A DNA stretch of 64,000 bases from Lewinella sp. W8 (GCF_004375085.3 NZ_SNAQ03000025.1:24437-88436); one strand, 5' to 3'; shown: positions 52,423-62,211, numbered from the stretch's first letter. Notes: generated by a model not told the origin, from the letters alone. Made by a program: numbers and translations.

Positions 52423-52456
52423 GGTGTTAAAAACACCAAAAAAGCCCCTAATTTTG
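52423..52456 (+). promoter_or_regulatory. hairpin plus -7 box upstream of treS
   Basis: GGTGTT AAA AACACC (52423-52437) is an inverted repeat, possibly an operator. It is followed at 52449-52456 by TAATTTTG, matching the -7 consensus. No TTG lies at the correct distance, so an activator-dependent promoter is conceivable. Confidence 0.35.
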
Positions 52457-52557
52457 TTCGTCACCCCCCAGCAAAATTACCTGATGGTACGCCACCGGGT
52501 GAGTGAACGATTTTGTTTCTCTCCATCATTGAAACGGTCGATAAACTGAAAGCACAC

Positions 52558-55500
52558 ATGACAAAAAACTATCGTCGCGAACCACTCTGGTATAAAGATG
52601 CCATCATTTACGAGCTGAACATCAAGGGCTACTTTGACAGTAACGGTGATGGCATTGGAGATTTTGCCGGTCTGGAGCAGAAACTGGACTACCTTGAAGA
52701 ACTCGGCGTAACGGCCATCTGGCTGCTCCCCTTTTACCCCAGCCCTCTCCGCGACGATGGATACGACATTCAGGATTACTATACCGTTAGTGAGGCCTAC
52801 GGAAACGTGGATGATTTCAAACGCTTCCTGAACGCCGCTCACGCCCGCGGGTTGCAGGTAATCACGGAGCTGGTCATCAACCACACCTCCGACCAGCACC
52901 CCTGGTTCCAGCGCGCGCGGCGCGCGCCCAAGGGAAGCCCGGAGCGGGACTACTACGTATGGAGCGATACCGACGATAAGTACCCCGACGTCCGCATCAT
53001 CTTCACCGATACGGAAACCAGCAACTGGACCTGGGACCCCGTGGCCCAACAGTACTACTGGCACCGGTTCTTCCACCACCAGCCGGACCTCAACTACGAC
53101 AACCCCAAGGTGCAGGAGGAAATCTTCCAGATTCTGGACTACTGGATGGACATGGGCATTGACGGTTTCCGCCTTGACGCCATTCCCTATCTGTTTGAAC
53201 GCGAAGGCACCAACGGAGAGAACCTGCCGGAAACCCACGCATTCCTCAAGAAACTGCGTAAACACGTTGACGACAACTACGACAACGTGCTCTTTTTGGC
53301 CGAAGCCAATATGTGGCCCGAAGAAAGTGCCAGCTACTTTGGCGACGGAGACGAATGCCACATGAACTACCACTTCCCGCTCATGCCCCGCATGTACATG
53401 AGCGTCAAGATGGAAGACCGGCACCCCATCACGGACATCTTTGACCAGACGCCCGACATTCCGGAGAACTGCCAGTGGGCCACCTTCCTGCGGAACCACG
53501 ACGAGCTCACCCTCGAAATGGTGACCGACGAAGAGAGGGACTTCATGTACAACGTCTACGCCAGCGACCGGACTGCGCGCATCAACCTCGGCATCCGGCG
53601 CCGCCTGGCGCCGCTGATGGACAACGATCGCCAAAAAATCGAGCTGCTGAACGTATTGCTGATGAGTCTGCCCGGCACCCCGGTGCTGTACTACGGAGAC
53701 GAGATCGGCATGGGGGACAACTACTATCTCGGTGACCGGGACGGCGTGCGAACGCCCATGCAGTGGAACAATAACGAAAACGCCGGCTTCAGCGAAGCCA
53801 ATCCCCACAGCCTTTACCTCCCCGTGATCCGGGACACCGAATACAGCTACCGCTGGGTAAACGTCAGGCGGCAGCAGCAGAACCCCAACAGCTTGCTCAA
53901 CTGGACCAAACGTCTTTTGGGTAAACGGAAAAACTACCGGGTTTTTGGCCGGGGAAAAATCTCCTGGCTGAAGCCGGATAACGGTCGCATTCTGGCCTTC
54001 ATCCGGGAGTACGAAGATGAACGGATCGTGGTGATCGTCAACCTCAGTCGCCACCCGCAATCGGTAGAGCTCGACCTGAGCGAATTTGCGGGCAGCACCG
54101 TACAGGAGGTCTTCGGACGCACCTACTTCCACGACGTGGGCCGTGAACCCTACCAGATTACGGTGAGCTCCCACGGCTACTACTGGCTGGAGTTGAGGTC
54201 GACCCCCTCCGGAGCGGAGGATATGCGGGACTTCACCAGTCCTCAACTCCTCTGTGATCATCTGGATCACTTCTTCAGCAAGTCTAATTTGCGGACCCTG
54301 GCCGCAACGGTGCTGCCAAAGTACCTCAGCTCCATCCCCTGGATGGGCGCCCGTGCCGAGCAACTGGAAAAAGTAAGCATTCTGGAACATCGTCTCCATT
54401 CAACCGGCCAGCGACATTACGCATGGTTGCTGATGAAGGTGGAATTCCTGGAAGGGCTCCCTGAACTGATTCAACTGCCCATCGCCTTCCACAATTTCCG
54501 TGACGAAATCAACTACCACGATCGGGAGGAGGCCATTGGCCTGATGGACCTTGACGAAAAGCCCGTCGTCCTCGTCGACGCACTTTACGACGAGGGCTTT
54601 CAGCAGAGTCTATCCTTCGGACTTAATGGCTTCAGTAACGCCAAGGGACTATCCTTCGAAGGCAGTGAGGCCCTGAACGAAGCCAGTGGACAGGAAACGG
54701 GTGTTCTTCACTCCGGCACGGAATACATGCTGCTGCAGAGCCGGGACCTGGTCATTAAATTCTACCGCCGCGTTGACCAGGAACCCGCTCCCGATCTCCA
54801 GGTGAAGCAATTGCTCACCAAGGAAAACTACGGAGCCTCTCCGCAGGTATTGGGTACCCTGAACTTCCAGGCAAACAGTAAATCAAAGTCCACGCTGGCC
54901 ATCTTCGAGCAGCGGATTGCCCACGAAGGCAGCGCATGGGACTACGTCATGAATAACGTTCAGCGCTTTGCCGAGGAAGTAATCAACCTGGAGCAATCCG
55001 GCGATACTCCTCTGCCGGAAGCCCAACCCGACGACGTATCCGTAACGGATGAGATCCGCTACCAGGACATGCCCGAAACCATTCAGGACATCCTCGGATC
55101 TCCCTTCGTAAAAAAGCTGGCGGACCTGGGACGGACCACGGCGGCCTACCACACCCTGCTCAGTAAATCTCAGGAAAAGGGATTCTCCACGGAGGCCATG
55201 TCGCTCCACTACCAGCGAAGCGTCTACGCCGGCCTGAAGGGCGACATCCGCCTGACCATCGAGCTGCTCAAAAAATCCATGCCCGACATGGATGAGGTCA
55301 TGACCGGCCTGACCATGGCGGCCATTGAACAGGAACCCATTATCCACCAAAAGCTCAAGCGACTGTATCGCCACAAAATCGAGGCAGACAAAATCCGTAT
55401 CCACGGTGACTTTACCCTAATGCAGTTGGCCGTTACGGACGAAGGGTTTCTGATCCAGAACTTTGACGGCGATCCGGACCGGACCTTCAGCCAGCGGCGC

Positions 55501-55848
55501 CTGCGTCGCAGTCCGGCCAAGGACCTGGCTAACCTGATGCGCAGCATCAACTACGCCTGCGGTCTGGCCTTCGCCGACCTTTCTAAGGGTGTCCGGCAGG
55601 AAACCGCCGACCACCTGGAAGACTGGCTGCGAACCGCCAGTCGCTACCTGTGCGCCGAATACCTGACGGCCTACCGGAAAGCTACCGACGGCACCCGTTT
55701 GCTCCCGGCATCGGAAGAAGACCTCGAAGTGCTGCTGGATACCTTCCGCATCGAAAAAGCCCTGCAGGAGTTGCGCTATGACCTGAATTACCGTCCGGAC
55801 CTGGCCATCGTGCCCCTTCGCGGCTTGCTGGAATTGCTGGATGACTAA
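52558..55848 (+). CDS. treS: trehalose synthase (maltose alpha-D-glucosyltransferase) fused to maltokinase-like domain
   Basis: This is a 1096-residue fusion. The first ~550 residues are a GH13 glucosyltransferase: [33 protein letters not shown], nucleophile Asp in [10 protein letters not shown], acid Glu in [12 protein letters not shown] and [11 protein letters not shown], then a beta-sandwich. The enzyme interconverts maltose and trehalose. The C-terminal ~480 residues resemble maltokinase ([37 protein letters not shown]), which makes maltose 1-phosphate. In this domain the usual HLGQ reads TLMQ and the metal-binding DFEGEP reads NFDGDP, so kinase activity is doubtful. The start is ATG 52558; TTG 52513 is unlikely. 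Confidence 0.92.
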   Translation: MTKNYRREPLWYKDAIIYELNIKGYFDSNGDGIGDFAGLEQKLDYLEELGVTAIWLLPFYPSPLRDDGYDIQDYYTVSEAYGNVDDFKRFLNAAHARGLQVITELVINHTSDQHPWFQRARRAPKGSPERDYYVWSDTDDKYPDVRIIFTDTETSNWTWDPVAQQYYWHRFFHHQPDLNYDNPKVQEEIFQILDYWMDMGIDGFRLDAIPYLFEREGTNGENLPETHAFLKKLRKHVDDNYDNVLFLAEANMWPEESASYFGDGDECHMNYHFPLMPRMYMSVKMEDRHPITDIFDQTPDIPENCQWATFLRNHDELTLEMVTDEERDFMYNVYASDRTARINLGIRRRLAPLMDNDRQKIELLNVLLMSLPGTPVLYYGDEIGMGDNYYLGDRDGVRTPMQWNNNENAGFSEANPHSLYLPVIRDTEYSYRWVNVRRQQQNPNSLLNWTKRLLGKRKNYRVFGRGKISWLKPDNGRILAFIREYEDERIVVIVNLSRHPQSVELDLSEFAGSTVQEVFGRTYFHDVGREPYQITVSSHGYYWLELRSTPSGAEDMRDFTSPQLLCDHLDHFFSKSNLRTLAATVLPKYLSSIPWMGARAEQLEKVSILEHRLHSTGQRHYAWLLMKVEFLEGLPELIQLPIAFHNFRDEINYHDREEAIGLMDLDEKPVVLVDALYDEGFQQSLSFGLNGFSNAKGLSFEGSEALNEASGQETGVLHSGTEYMLLQSRDLVIKFYRRVDQEPAPDLQVKQLLTKENYGASPQVLGTLNFQANSKSKSTLAIFEQRIAHEGSAWDYVMNNVQRFAEEVINLEQSGDTPLPEAQPDDVSVTDEIRYQDMPETIQDILGSPFVKKLADLGRTTAAYHTLLSKSQEKGFSTEAMSLHYQRSVYAGLKGDIRLTIELLKKSMPDMDEVMTGLTMAAIEQEPIIHQKLKRLYRHKIEADKIRIHGDFTLMQLAVTDEGFLIQNFDGDPDRTFSQRRLRRSPAKDLANLMRSINYACGLAFADLSKGVRQETADHLEDWLRTASRYLCAEYLTAYRKATDGTRLLPASEEDLEVLLDTFRIEKALQELRYDLNYRPDLAIVPLRGLLELLDD

Positions 55849-55853
55849 GAAAA

Positions 55854-55884
55854 AGGCCCCGCAGGAATCCTGCGGGGCCTTTCC
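55854..55884. terminator. bidirectional terminator between treS and App1-like gene
   Basis: AGGCCCCGCAGGA and TCCTGCGGGGCCT form a perfect 13-bp stem with a single-base spacer (so the apical pairs must open to form a loop), with A-runs before and TTTCC after on the plus strand. It lies between two convergent genes, 5 bp after the treS stop. Confidence 0.85.
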
Positions 55885-55900
55885 ATTTCCTTCACCCTCC

Positions 55901-56971
55901 TCAAATAATCCAGCCCTTCGCCCGGGCGTGCGCACTGGCTTCCGCGTAATCTGCGACCAGGTGAACCTCTACCCCACTGGCTTCGTCGATCAGTTTCCTG
56001 ATTCGTGCTGCCCGGCGCTCATGCTGTACGTCCCGGATGTATATGGCCAGAATCCGGCCCGGAAAATCTTGGGCGATGCGGAGGTAGATGTCCGTGTCGT
56101 GCTCTCCGCTGTCGCCCACCAAAATGAAGGGGAGTTCCGGATACACCTTCAGGATGCGACGCGCCATGGCGTCCTTGTGATTACGAAATTCCATGACCAC
56201 GTTCTCGGTGGGTAGTCCGAAATCCCGAAGCAGAATGGGCCCTCGCGGCAGGTGGTTCAGGTGTAAGAAGTCACGCAGCAAGTCGTAGAGATTCCACGGG
56301 CTGTTGGACACGTAGAAGAAGGGATTGAAACCCTCTCCGTCCTGCCCCAGCTGCAGTTGGCGGTAGAAATCCGCCACGCCGTTGAAGGCAAAGCGGTTGC
56401 CGGCATTCTTCAGGAGGGTGTGCAACATCATTTTCAGCTTGAGCCGGCTGGTGACGTCGGTCTGCAGTATCGTATCGTCAATATCACTGATCACCCCGAA
56501 TTCGGCCTCCGTGGGCACCACCACGTCGGCGTGAAAGGTGGCGTTGATGGTTCCGTTCTGTGGCGTACTGACGACCTCGATTTCCGCCTCCTGCCAGAGG
56601 GCGTGCGTACTGGCTACCTCCGCGTCGGGCGGACAGTGATGCTCCACCTGAAAGTAGCCTTCGTCGTCGGTGGTGCGGGAAAAGACGTGGTCTCCCCAGC
56701 GAATTTCCACCTCCGCACCCCGGATTTCCCGGGAATTGAAGCGTTTGAAATTATTGACCAGATTGTCCAGCAGGTCATCGCGTTCGGTGCGGCGGATGCC
56801 ACGATCCCGCAATACCCTTCCGGTGAGGAAGAGGTAGTCTTCCCGTCCGAAGCCAACGTAATTGGCCGTCGTAACGGGCTTGTCTGCCCCCCAGTTGAGG
56901 CGGTCCACCAGATCGTCCCACTCGCGGTGGGCCAGTTTACCAATTGATTTCAGGGTCTCTCTAATCGCCAT
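55901..56971 (-). CDS. App1-like phosphatidate phosphatase domain protein (DUF2183)
   Basis: The 356-residue product has the HAD-type phosphatase motif GVISDIDDTILQTDVTSR (DIDDT, with nucleophile Asp), then FYVSNSPWNLYDLLRDFLHL and PFILVGDSGEHDTDIY as motif IV, the arrangement of App1 catalytic domains. The N-terminal ~150 residues form a beta-rich domain (GAEVEIRWGDHVFSRTTDDE). In yeast App1 the fold dephosphorylates phosphatidate, but the bacterial substrate is unknown. It has no signal peptide. Convergent with treS. Confidence 0.88.
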   Translation of the reverse strand: MAIRETLKSIGKLAHREWDDLVDRLNWGADKPVTTANYVGFGREDYLFLTGRVLRDRGIRRTERDDLLDNLVNNFKRFNSREIRGAEVEIRWGDHVFSRTTDDEGYFQVEHHCPPDAEVASTHALWQEAEIEVVSTPQNGTINATFHADVVVPTEAEFGVISDIDDTILQTDVTSRLKLKMMLHTLLKNAGNRFAFNGVADFYRQLQLGQDGEGFNPFFYVSNSPWNLYDLLRDFLHLNHLPRGPILLRDFGLPTENVVMEFRNHKDAMARRILKVYPELPFILVGDSGEHDTDIYLRIAQDFPGRILAIYIRDVQHERRAARIRKLIDEASGVEVHLVADYAEASAHARAKGWII

Positions 56972-57003
56972 ACCCCCATAACTTCGTCCGGAGGGTGGGT
57001 GTT

Positions 57004-57468
57004 CTATTCCTCCAGGGAAAAGCGCATCTCGGACAGGTAGGGCGTGAAGCCCGCCTTTTCGTAGGCCCGGATCGCCGGTTCGTTGTCGGGGTAGACGGTC
57101 AGCCGCACCTCGTGCAGCTCATTCGCCCGGGCCCAGGCGAGTAAATCCGCCAGGACGAGTTGGTTCACTCCCCGTCCGCGGTACTCCGGCCGTACGAACA
57201 TGAAGCCCAGAAAGGCGTGAAATTCGTGCCGTAAATAATGCCGGGAAGCCTTCTTTTTTGCGTAGCCCGAACCGATGAGTCGGCCGTCTGCTTCGGCCAC
57301 GATGACCGTGGCCTCGGGGGAATCGATCAGCTCCCCGATGTCATAATAGCTGATGGGGTCGGGTTTCAGGGTGGGGTCGTAGGGGCGTTCGGCGAGGATG
57401 ATGCCCTGCTCAAATTGCCGCAAAACGGGCAGATCCTCCCGCGTAGCTTCGCGCGTAGTGATGGTCAT
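57004..57468 (-). CDS. GNAT family N-acetyltransferase
   Basis: The 154-residue product shows the GNAT motif A FVRPEYRGRGVNQLVLADLL (acetyl-CoA pyrophosphate binding, RGRGV) and the C-terminal VRLTVYPDNEPAIRAYEKAG-like motif B. The start is MTITTREATREDLPVLRQFE at ATG 57468. The ATG at 57498 would add ten residues. The acceptor substrate is unknown. It lies 32 bp upstream of the App1-like gene on the same strand and may be co-transcribed. Confidence 0.92.
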   Translation of the reverse strand: MTITTREATREDLPVLRQFEQGIILAERPYDPTLKPDPISYYDIGELIDSPEATVIVAEADGRLIGSGYAKKKASRHYLRHEFHAFLGFMFVRPEYRGRGVNQLVLADLLAWARANELHEVRLTVYPDNEPAIRAYEKAGFTPYLSEMRFSLEE

Positions 57469-57726
57469 GATGATTGCTTCTTCCGGGTAAAGGTTCACGA
57501 TTTATGTTGGGCAACGGAGTGCGGGTGCAAAGTACTTCCCGTAAAGCGCCGGGGTGTCGGCGTCCCGGGATGCACCCGGCACCTGCGTTTCGCCATAATG
57601 ATAAGATCACCACGGCAAAGTCCCCTCCATTTTGCAGCGTGGGCCTCCCACTAAAACCCCTTCCTCCGAACACACAAGTTCGCCCTCCGGTTACAGGGGA
57701 AAGCATTAGTAAAAAGAAAATCTTTT

Positions 57727-58263
57727 ATGAATCTCCCCCAAGAAACCCTCAACCAAGCCCTCGAACAACTTACCTACGGATATTACCTCGTAGCCACCCG
57801 CGCCGACGGCGATGACCTGAAGACCCGCAACGAAGACTGGGTGAGCGCCGGAACCGTAAGCTGGGCCATGCAGTCCAGCTTCACGCCGCCGCTGATCACC
57901 ATCGCCATCCAAAAGGACAGCAACCTGAACGAGACCATCCAGAAGAGCCAGGTCTTCTCCCTGACCATCCTCGGAAAACGGGAGCAGGACCTGATCGAAC
58001 GCTTCGCCGAACGTACCGACGTCGACTACAGCAACAATGCCGTCAACGGCATCAGCTACCGGGAAGGCGCCACCGGAGCCCCCGTCCTCGACTGCGGCGT
58101 AATGACCCTGGAATGCCGCCTGGCGGATGCCCTCACTACGAAGGGCGACCACCTGCTTTTTGTGGGTCGCGTGGAAGCGGTACACGCCAATAACGAGACC
58201 GACGAGCCCATCACGGACCGGGAAGCCCGCCTTTCCTACGCCGGTGTCCCCTCGCGCAGCTAA
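57727..58263 (+). CDS. flavin reductase-like / FMN-binding split-barrel protein
   Basis: The 178-residue product fits the flavin reductase (DIM6/NTAB) family: LEQLTYGYYLVATRADGDD, SAGTVSWAMQSSFTPPLITI, then FSLTILGKREQDLI and LECRLADALTTKGDHLLFVG. Such proteins bind FMN and reduce flavins or act in electron transfer for monooxygenases. No partner oxygenase is adjacent. Single-gene transcript, convergent with the aminotransferase gene, sharing a terminator. Confidence 0.85.
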   Translation: MNLPQETLNQALEQLTYGYYLVATRADGDDLKTRNEDWVSAGTVSWAMQSSFTPPLITIAIQKDSNLNETIQKSQVFSLTILGKREQDLIERFAERTDVDYSNNAVNGISYREGATGAPVLDCGVMTLECRLADALTTKGDHLLFVGRVEAVHANNETDEPITDREARLSYAGVPSRS

Positions 58264-58291
58264 AGAATTCCCTTACTGACCAAATGACAAC

Positions 58292-58322
58292 AGCCCCGCT
58301 CCTCCCGGAGTAGGGCTTTTTT
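58292..58322 (+). terminator. terminator of the flavin reductase-like gene
   Basis: AGCCC...GGGCT with inner CTCC/GGAG pairing, followed by TTTTTTATTT. The T-run overlaps the stop codon (TTA, minus strand) of the convergent aminotransferase gene. Confidence 0.85.
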
Positions 58323-59508
58323 ATTTCAGGGCGTCCATGGCCTCCAGGATGATGGAACAGGCCCTGCGGATGTCCGCCTCGGAGATGATCAGCGGCGGAG
58401 CGATGCGCAGGCTCCGCTCGTTCCAGAGGAACCAGTCCGTGATGAGGCCCCGTTCCAGGCAGCCCGCGATGACGGCCTTTACCTCGTCAAAATCGGCCAG
58501 TTCCACGGCCATCCACAGGCCGGCCGAACGGACGTCCCGGATGCGCTCGTGCACCAGCAGCGATTTAAACAAGGCTTCCTTGGCGGCCACCGACCCGATG
58601 AGGTCGGGTTCGGCCAGCAGGGTGCGCAGGGTCGCCAGGCCGGCCGCGCAGCTGACGGGATGGCCGCCAAAGGTGGTAATGTGCCCCAGCACGGGATCCA
58701 CCGTGAATTGCTCCGTAAATTCCCGGCGGGCGACGAAGGCGCCCAGCGGCATGCCCCCACCGAAGCCCTTGGCCAGGAGTAAAATATCGGGGACGACTCC
58801 GTACTGCTCGAAGGCGAACAGGGTCCCCGTGCGGCCGTATCCGGCCTGGATTTCGTCGAAGATCAGCAGGGCGCCCACCTCGTCGCAACGCTCGCGCACG
58901 GCCCGCAGCCAGGCGGCCTGCGGCCGCCGGATGCCCCACTCGGCCTGCACCGTTTCCAGAATGACGGCCGCCGTGCGTTCGGTAATGCGCTGCAGGCACC
59001 AGTGGCAGTTGAAATCGAGGTGCTGGATGCCGGGGAGCAGGGGGTGAAAGGCCTGGGTGAAGTCTTTGGGCCATTGCAGGCTCGCCGCCCCCTGGGTGGA
59101 GCCGTGGTAGGATCGTTTGGCGGCGATGATCTCCGACCGTCCCGTCACGCGCTTGGCCAGCTTCATGGCCCCCTCGGTGGCTTCCGCTCCAGAATTGACG
59201 AAGTAGACGCTGTTCAGGGTCTCGGGGAGCTGCTGGCACAACAGCGTGGCCAGTTCCACCTGGGGCCCCAGGACAAACTCTCCGTAAACCAGCGTATGCA
59301 TGTAGGTTGCGGCCTGTTCCTGAACGGCCGTCACGATGGCCGGGTGGTTGTGCCCCAGGACGCTCACGCCGATGCCCGCAATCAGGTCCAGGTACTCTTT
59401 GCCGGCCGTATCCCGAAGGTAGACGCCGGCACCGCCGGCGATTTCCAGGCCCATCGGAGCCGGACTGGTTTGAGCAACGTGACGAAGAAAATTAGCGCGT
59501 GATGACAT
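58321..59508 (-). CDS. class III PLP-dependent aminotransferase
   Basis: The 395-residue product has GIGVSVLGHNHPAIVTAVQE, YFVNSGAEATEGAMKLAKR (PLP phosphate site), AAVILETVQAEWGIR, LLIFDEIQAGYGRTG with the PLP-contacting Asp, and the Schiff-base lysine in ILLLAKGFGGGMPLGAF. The layout fits ornithine/acetylornithine-type or omega-aminotransferases. The donor amine cannot be fixed by eye. The start is ATG 59508 (MSSRANFLRHVAQTSPAP). The frame is open further right, but that is out-of-frame sulfatase coding. Divergent from the sulfatase-like gene. Confidence 0.93.
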   Translation of the reverse strand: MSSRANFLRHVAQTSPAPMGLEIAGGAGVYLRDTAGKEYLDLIAGIGVSVLGHNHPAIVTAVQEQAATYMHTLVYGEFVLGPQVELATLLCQQLPETLNSVYFVNSGAEATEGAMKLAKRVTGRSEIIAAKRSYHGSTQGAASLQWPKDFTQAFHPLLPGIQHLDFNCHWCLQRITERTAAVILETVQAEWGIRRPQAAWLRAVRERCDEVGALLIFDEIQAGYGRTGTLFAFEQYGVVPDILLLAKGFGGGMPLGAFVARREFTEQFTVDPVLGHITTFGGHPVSCAAGLATLRTLLAEPDLIGSVAAKEALFKSLLVHERIRDVRSAGLWMAVELADFDEVKAVIAGCLERGLITDWFLWNERSLRIAPPLIISEADIRRACSIILEAMDALK

Positions 59509-59583
59509 GGGGACGGAAATGGGGTGCAAAGTTCGGGAATATAAACGATGTTGTGGCGAATCCCGAATCCCACTTACTACCAA

Positions 59584-60987
59584 ATGTTTTCTTCTCCCAC
59601 ACCGATTAAATTTTTTAGTGCCCTCCTCCTGCTTGCAGCTGCCCTCTTTCGCTGCTCCGGGCAGGAACCCGCCGCCCAAACGCCCCCTCCCGCCGAACGC
59701 CCGCCGAACATCCTGCTCATCGTGGCCGATGACCTGGGGTGGGCCGACCTGAACTGCTACGGCAATCCCCTCATTGAGAGCCCGCACCTGGACCGACTGG
59801 CCCGAGGGGGTGTCCAGTTCATGCAGGCCTACGCCGCCGCGCCCGCGGGCGCGGGTACCCGGGCGAGTATCCTGACGGGACGGCACCCCGCCCGGCTCGG
59901 ACTTACCCAGCCGGAAGCCCCCGTGGAGGGGGGACAACTGCGTAGCCCGGCCACTGCCCCGGGGCTGCCGCTCGATCAGCTTACCCTGGCGGAAGTGGCC
60001 GTCCGGGCGGGTATGCGCACCGCCCACCTCGGACAGTGGCAGCTGGGAGACCGTTCCTTTCACCCCAGCCTGCAGGGCTTTGGGGAAGTGTTTGGCGGCG
60101 GAGAAGAGAACGATCCCGCCTCCCATTACTACCCCTTCTTCTCCGGCAATCCCTACCCGGAGCTGCTGGATGAGACCAGGGAAGAAGACTACCTCACGGA
60201 CGCCCTGACCAACCACACCCTCCACCTCCTCGAAGAATGGCGGGATACGAGTTGGTTCATCAGCCTGAACTATTACGCTCCGGGATTGCCCATCGAGGGG
60301 CGGAAAGACTGGATCAGCTACTACGAGCAGCTGGTGGAAGACACCCACCCCCGGGAATTCCCCTCCATCGAATACGCCGCGATGGTGTCGGCCATGGACG
60401 AAAACATTGGCCGCCTGCTGGAGTACCTGGAGCAAAGCGAACAACTCGACCGCACCCTCATCATTTTCACCTCCGACAATGGCGGGCTTCACCGCGGCGG
60501 GACCAACTTTCGGGCACCCACCGACAACGGCATCCTGCGGGAAGGTAAGGAGACCCTTTACGAAGGAGGAATCCGGGTCCCTTTGCTCATCCACTACAAA
60601 AAAGAAGCCACTACCGACGCTGCGATAATGACTCCCGTAATAACTACCGATATTTTTCACACCATCACCGACCTGCTGGGCGTGCCGCCCGCGGGAGAAA
60701 GTGATGGCCAAAGTCTTTTGCCCCTTTTGCGGGGTCATTCATTGCCGCAGCGTACGCTCTACTGGCATTTTCCGCACTACGGTGCTTCGGGCGGAAAACC
60801 AGCGGCCAGCCTACGCCGGGAGGACCTGAAAATGATCCTTGATTACGAAACGGATTCCGTGGTCTACTACCACCTGGGCTACCGCCCCGACGAAGCCATT
60901 CCATTGGCGACCCCACCCGAAGAAGATTTCCGGGCCCTGCTGCTGGAATGGCAGCAATCGGTCAACGCCCGGTTGCCGGAACGCTAG
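59584..60987 (+). CDS. sulfatase-fold protein lacking catalytic residues
   Basis: The 467-residue product has a signal peptide with a cysteine at 24, then a sulfatase fold: PNILLIVADDLGWADLNCYG with metal Asp49/Asp50 and a terminal metal site IIFTSDNGG. At the formylglycine site, where sulfatases have C/S-x-P-x-R, it reads AGAGTRASILTGR: Gly89 replaces Cys/Ser and Gly91 replaces Pro. The GKWHLG motif reads GQWQLG (150-155), losing Lys and His. The rest is intact and normal in length. It is therefore probably a catalytically dead or repurposed exported protein rather than a decayed gene. ATG 59584 is preferred to 59548. Confidence 0.85.
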   Translation: MFSSPTPIKFFSALLLLAAALFRCSGQEPAAQTPPPAERPPNILLIVADDLGWADLNCYGNPLIESPHLDRLARGGVQFMQAYAAAPAGAGTRASILTGRHPARLGLTQPEAPVEGGQLRSPATAPGLPLDQLTLAEVAVRAGMRTAHLGQWQLGDRSFHPSLQGFGEVFGGGEENDPASHYYPFFSGNPYPELLDETREEDYLTDALTNHTLHLLEEWRDTSWFISLNYYAPGLPIEGRKDWISYYEQLVEDTHPREFPSIEYAAMVSAMDENIGRLLEYLEQSEQLDRTLIIFTSDNGGLHRGGTNFRAPTDNGILREGKETLYEGGIRVPLLIHYKKEATTDAAIMTPVITTDIFHTITDLLGVPPAGESDGQSLLPLLRGHSLPQRTLYWHFPHYGASGGKPAASLRREDLKMILDYETDSVVYYHLGYRPDEAIPLATPPEEDFRALLLEWQQSVNARLPER

Positions 60988-60996
60988 CGATCGCCC

Positions 60997-61512
60997 CTAA
61001 TTGGAGGCCATCAGCTCGTTGAGCACTTCGCCCAGCTCTTCGGCGGTCAGGTCCGTTTTCGAGTGAGCGAAGTAGGTTTTCATTTCATCCGGATCCGAGA
61101 TGAAGACCACCAGTTCCCGGATTTCTTTCCCGTCGTAAAGCACGGAGAGTTGGACTTCTTCCCCTTCGGGACCCCGGACCATCGCCCAGCGTTCGTAGCC
61201 GTAGCCTCCCTCCAGCTCCCGGAGTAGTTTTTTGATGTCCCGTGAGGTATCGAAGGCGTCCGTGTCGAACATCAGGAAGCGGGTGGTGCCGAATTCCTGG
61301 GCCAGTTCAAAGATCAGCCTTTCCTCTTCCTCCTCGGAGGCCAGGATGCCAATCTCTCCGGCCAGGCCGATCATCCAACCGGGAACCTTGACGGCGAAGT
61401 TTTCTTCGCCCTTGCGGTGTTTCTTAATGAAGTCTTTGACGACGGATTTCTGAGCGGATACCGTAACGCCGGCAAAGAAGCACAGAAAGAACAGGAGGAT
61501 TAAACGTTGCAT
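60997..61512 (-). CDS. DUF4252 family exported protein 1
   Basis: The 171-residue product has a signal peptide (LILLFFLCFFAGVTVSAQ) and a DUF4252-type acidic alpha/beta domain (GWMIGLAGEIGILASEEEEE, ERWAMVRGPEGEEVQLSVLY, VVFISDPDEMKTYFAHSK). DUF4252 proteins are common exported proteins of Bacteroidota, often beside ECF sigma/anti-sigma genes. Their function is unknown. It is paralogous to 61678-62178 and is the last gene of the sigma-factor run, separated from it by a repeat-bearing 165-bp gap. Confidence 0.85.
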   Translation of the reverse strand: MQRLILLFFLCFFAGVTVSAQKSVVKDFIKKHRKGEENFAVKVPGWMIGLAGEIGILASEEEEERLIFELAQEFGTTRFLMFDTDAFDTSRDIKKLLRELEGGYGYERWAMVRGPEGEEVQLSVLYDGKEIRELVVFISDPDEMKTYFAHSKTDLTAEELGEVLNELMASN

Positions 61513-61539
61513 CGGTAACTGATTTATGGGTTTTGGTAA

Positions 61540-61660
61540 GGGAGGAGATTTGGTTCGTTAGGCTGTTGGTAGTTTAGTCTGTTAGTACGTTAGACTGTTA
61601 GTCTTTTGGTCTGTTAGTCTGTTGGTCCGTTAGTTTGGGGTGGGGGCCAAATCTCCTCCC
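61540..61660. repeat. inverted repeat flanking a degenerate decamer array
   Basis: GGGAGGAGATTTGG (61540-61553) and its exact reverse complement (61647-61660) enclose 93 nt built largely of GTTAGTCTGT/GTTGGTC-like steps (about 61560-61640). It lies between two DUF4252 genes. If transcribed leftward it would form a large hairpin. Confidence 0.75.
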
Positions 61661-61677
61661 GGTTGGGGTGATGGGGT

Positions 61678-62178
61678 TTATTCGAGGGCTTTTTGGAGTT
61701 CGGAAAGCTTCGTCAGGTCGATGTTGCCGATAAAGCTGAGCATGGCGAAGTCATCGTCGGCGCCGACGAGGAGGAAGAGCTCACTGATGACGGCATTTTC
61801 GTCCTGAATGAAGGCTTCCACGTTATCGCCGTCTTTGGTGCGGACTTTGAAGAGCAACTCGTAGGAGTCCGTGGGGATTCGGCGCTTGGCTTCGGCGTAG
61901 AGCTGTTTGGCGTTTTCGTCGGTGTGGAGGACGCGAATGCCCTGAATGTCCTTCACTACCTTCAGGACGGCTTCCAGTTCTTCGTCGTCCAGGTCATCGA
62001 TGTCGAGGTCGGCGTCTTTGAAGAGCTGGAAGATTTTGCCGCTGACGTAAACCGCCGTAAAGCGTTCATCATCGACGTATTCGGCAAAGTAGGAAGAGAT
62101 GGCGTCCTGCGGAATTTTTTGCGCGGACGCAGGTGCCAGGAAGAGCAGGCACAGGAGCAGGGTGAAAAAGTATTTCAT
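61678..62178 (-). CDS. DUF4252 family exported protein 2
   Basis: The 166-residue product has a signal peptide (YFFTLLLCLLFLAPASAQ) and a DUF4252-type domain, very acidic in the centre (DADLDIDDLDDEELEAVLKV), then IQGIRVLHTDENAKQLYAEA and ISELFLLVGADDDFAMLSFI. It stands 33 bp downstream of the anti-sigma gene and is probably part of its transcript. The function of the family is unknown. Confidence 0.87.
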   Translation of the reverse strand: MKYFFTLLLCLLFLAPASAQKIPQDAISSYFAEYVDDERFTAVYVSGKIFQLFKDADLDIDDLDDEELEAVLKVVKDIQGIRVLHTDENAKQLYAEAKRRIPTDSYELLFKVRTKDGDNVEAFIQDENAVISELFLLVGADDDFAMLSFIGNIDLTKLSELQKALE

Positions 62179-62211
62179 CGTTAATTTTCTTTTGGGGTGA
62201 TGGGAGGATGA

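Noticed and set aside
52477..54399. 640-codon minus-strand frame opposite treS
   Set aside because: Fully antisense to the strongly conserved GH13 domain. Valine/histidine-rich shadow typical of GC-rich coding DNA.
59509..60738. N-terminal extension of the aminotransferase frame to 60738
   Set aside because: The extra 410 residues are the complementary frame of the sulfatase-like gene. The family start is ATG 59508.
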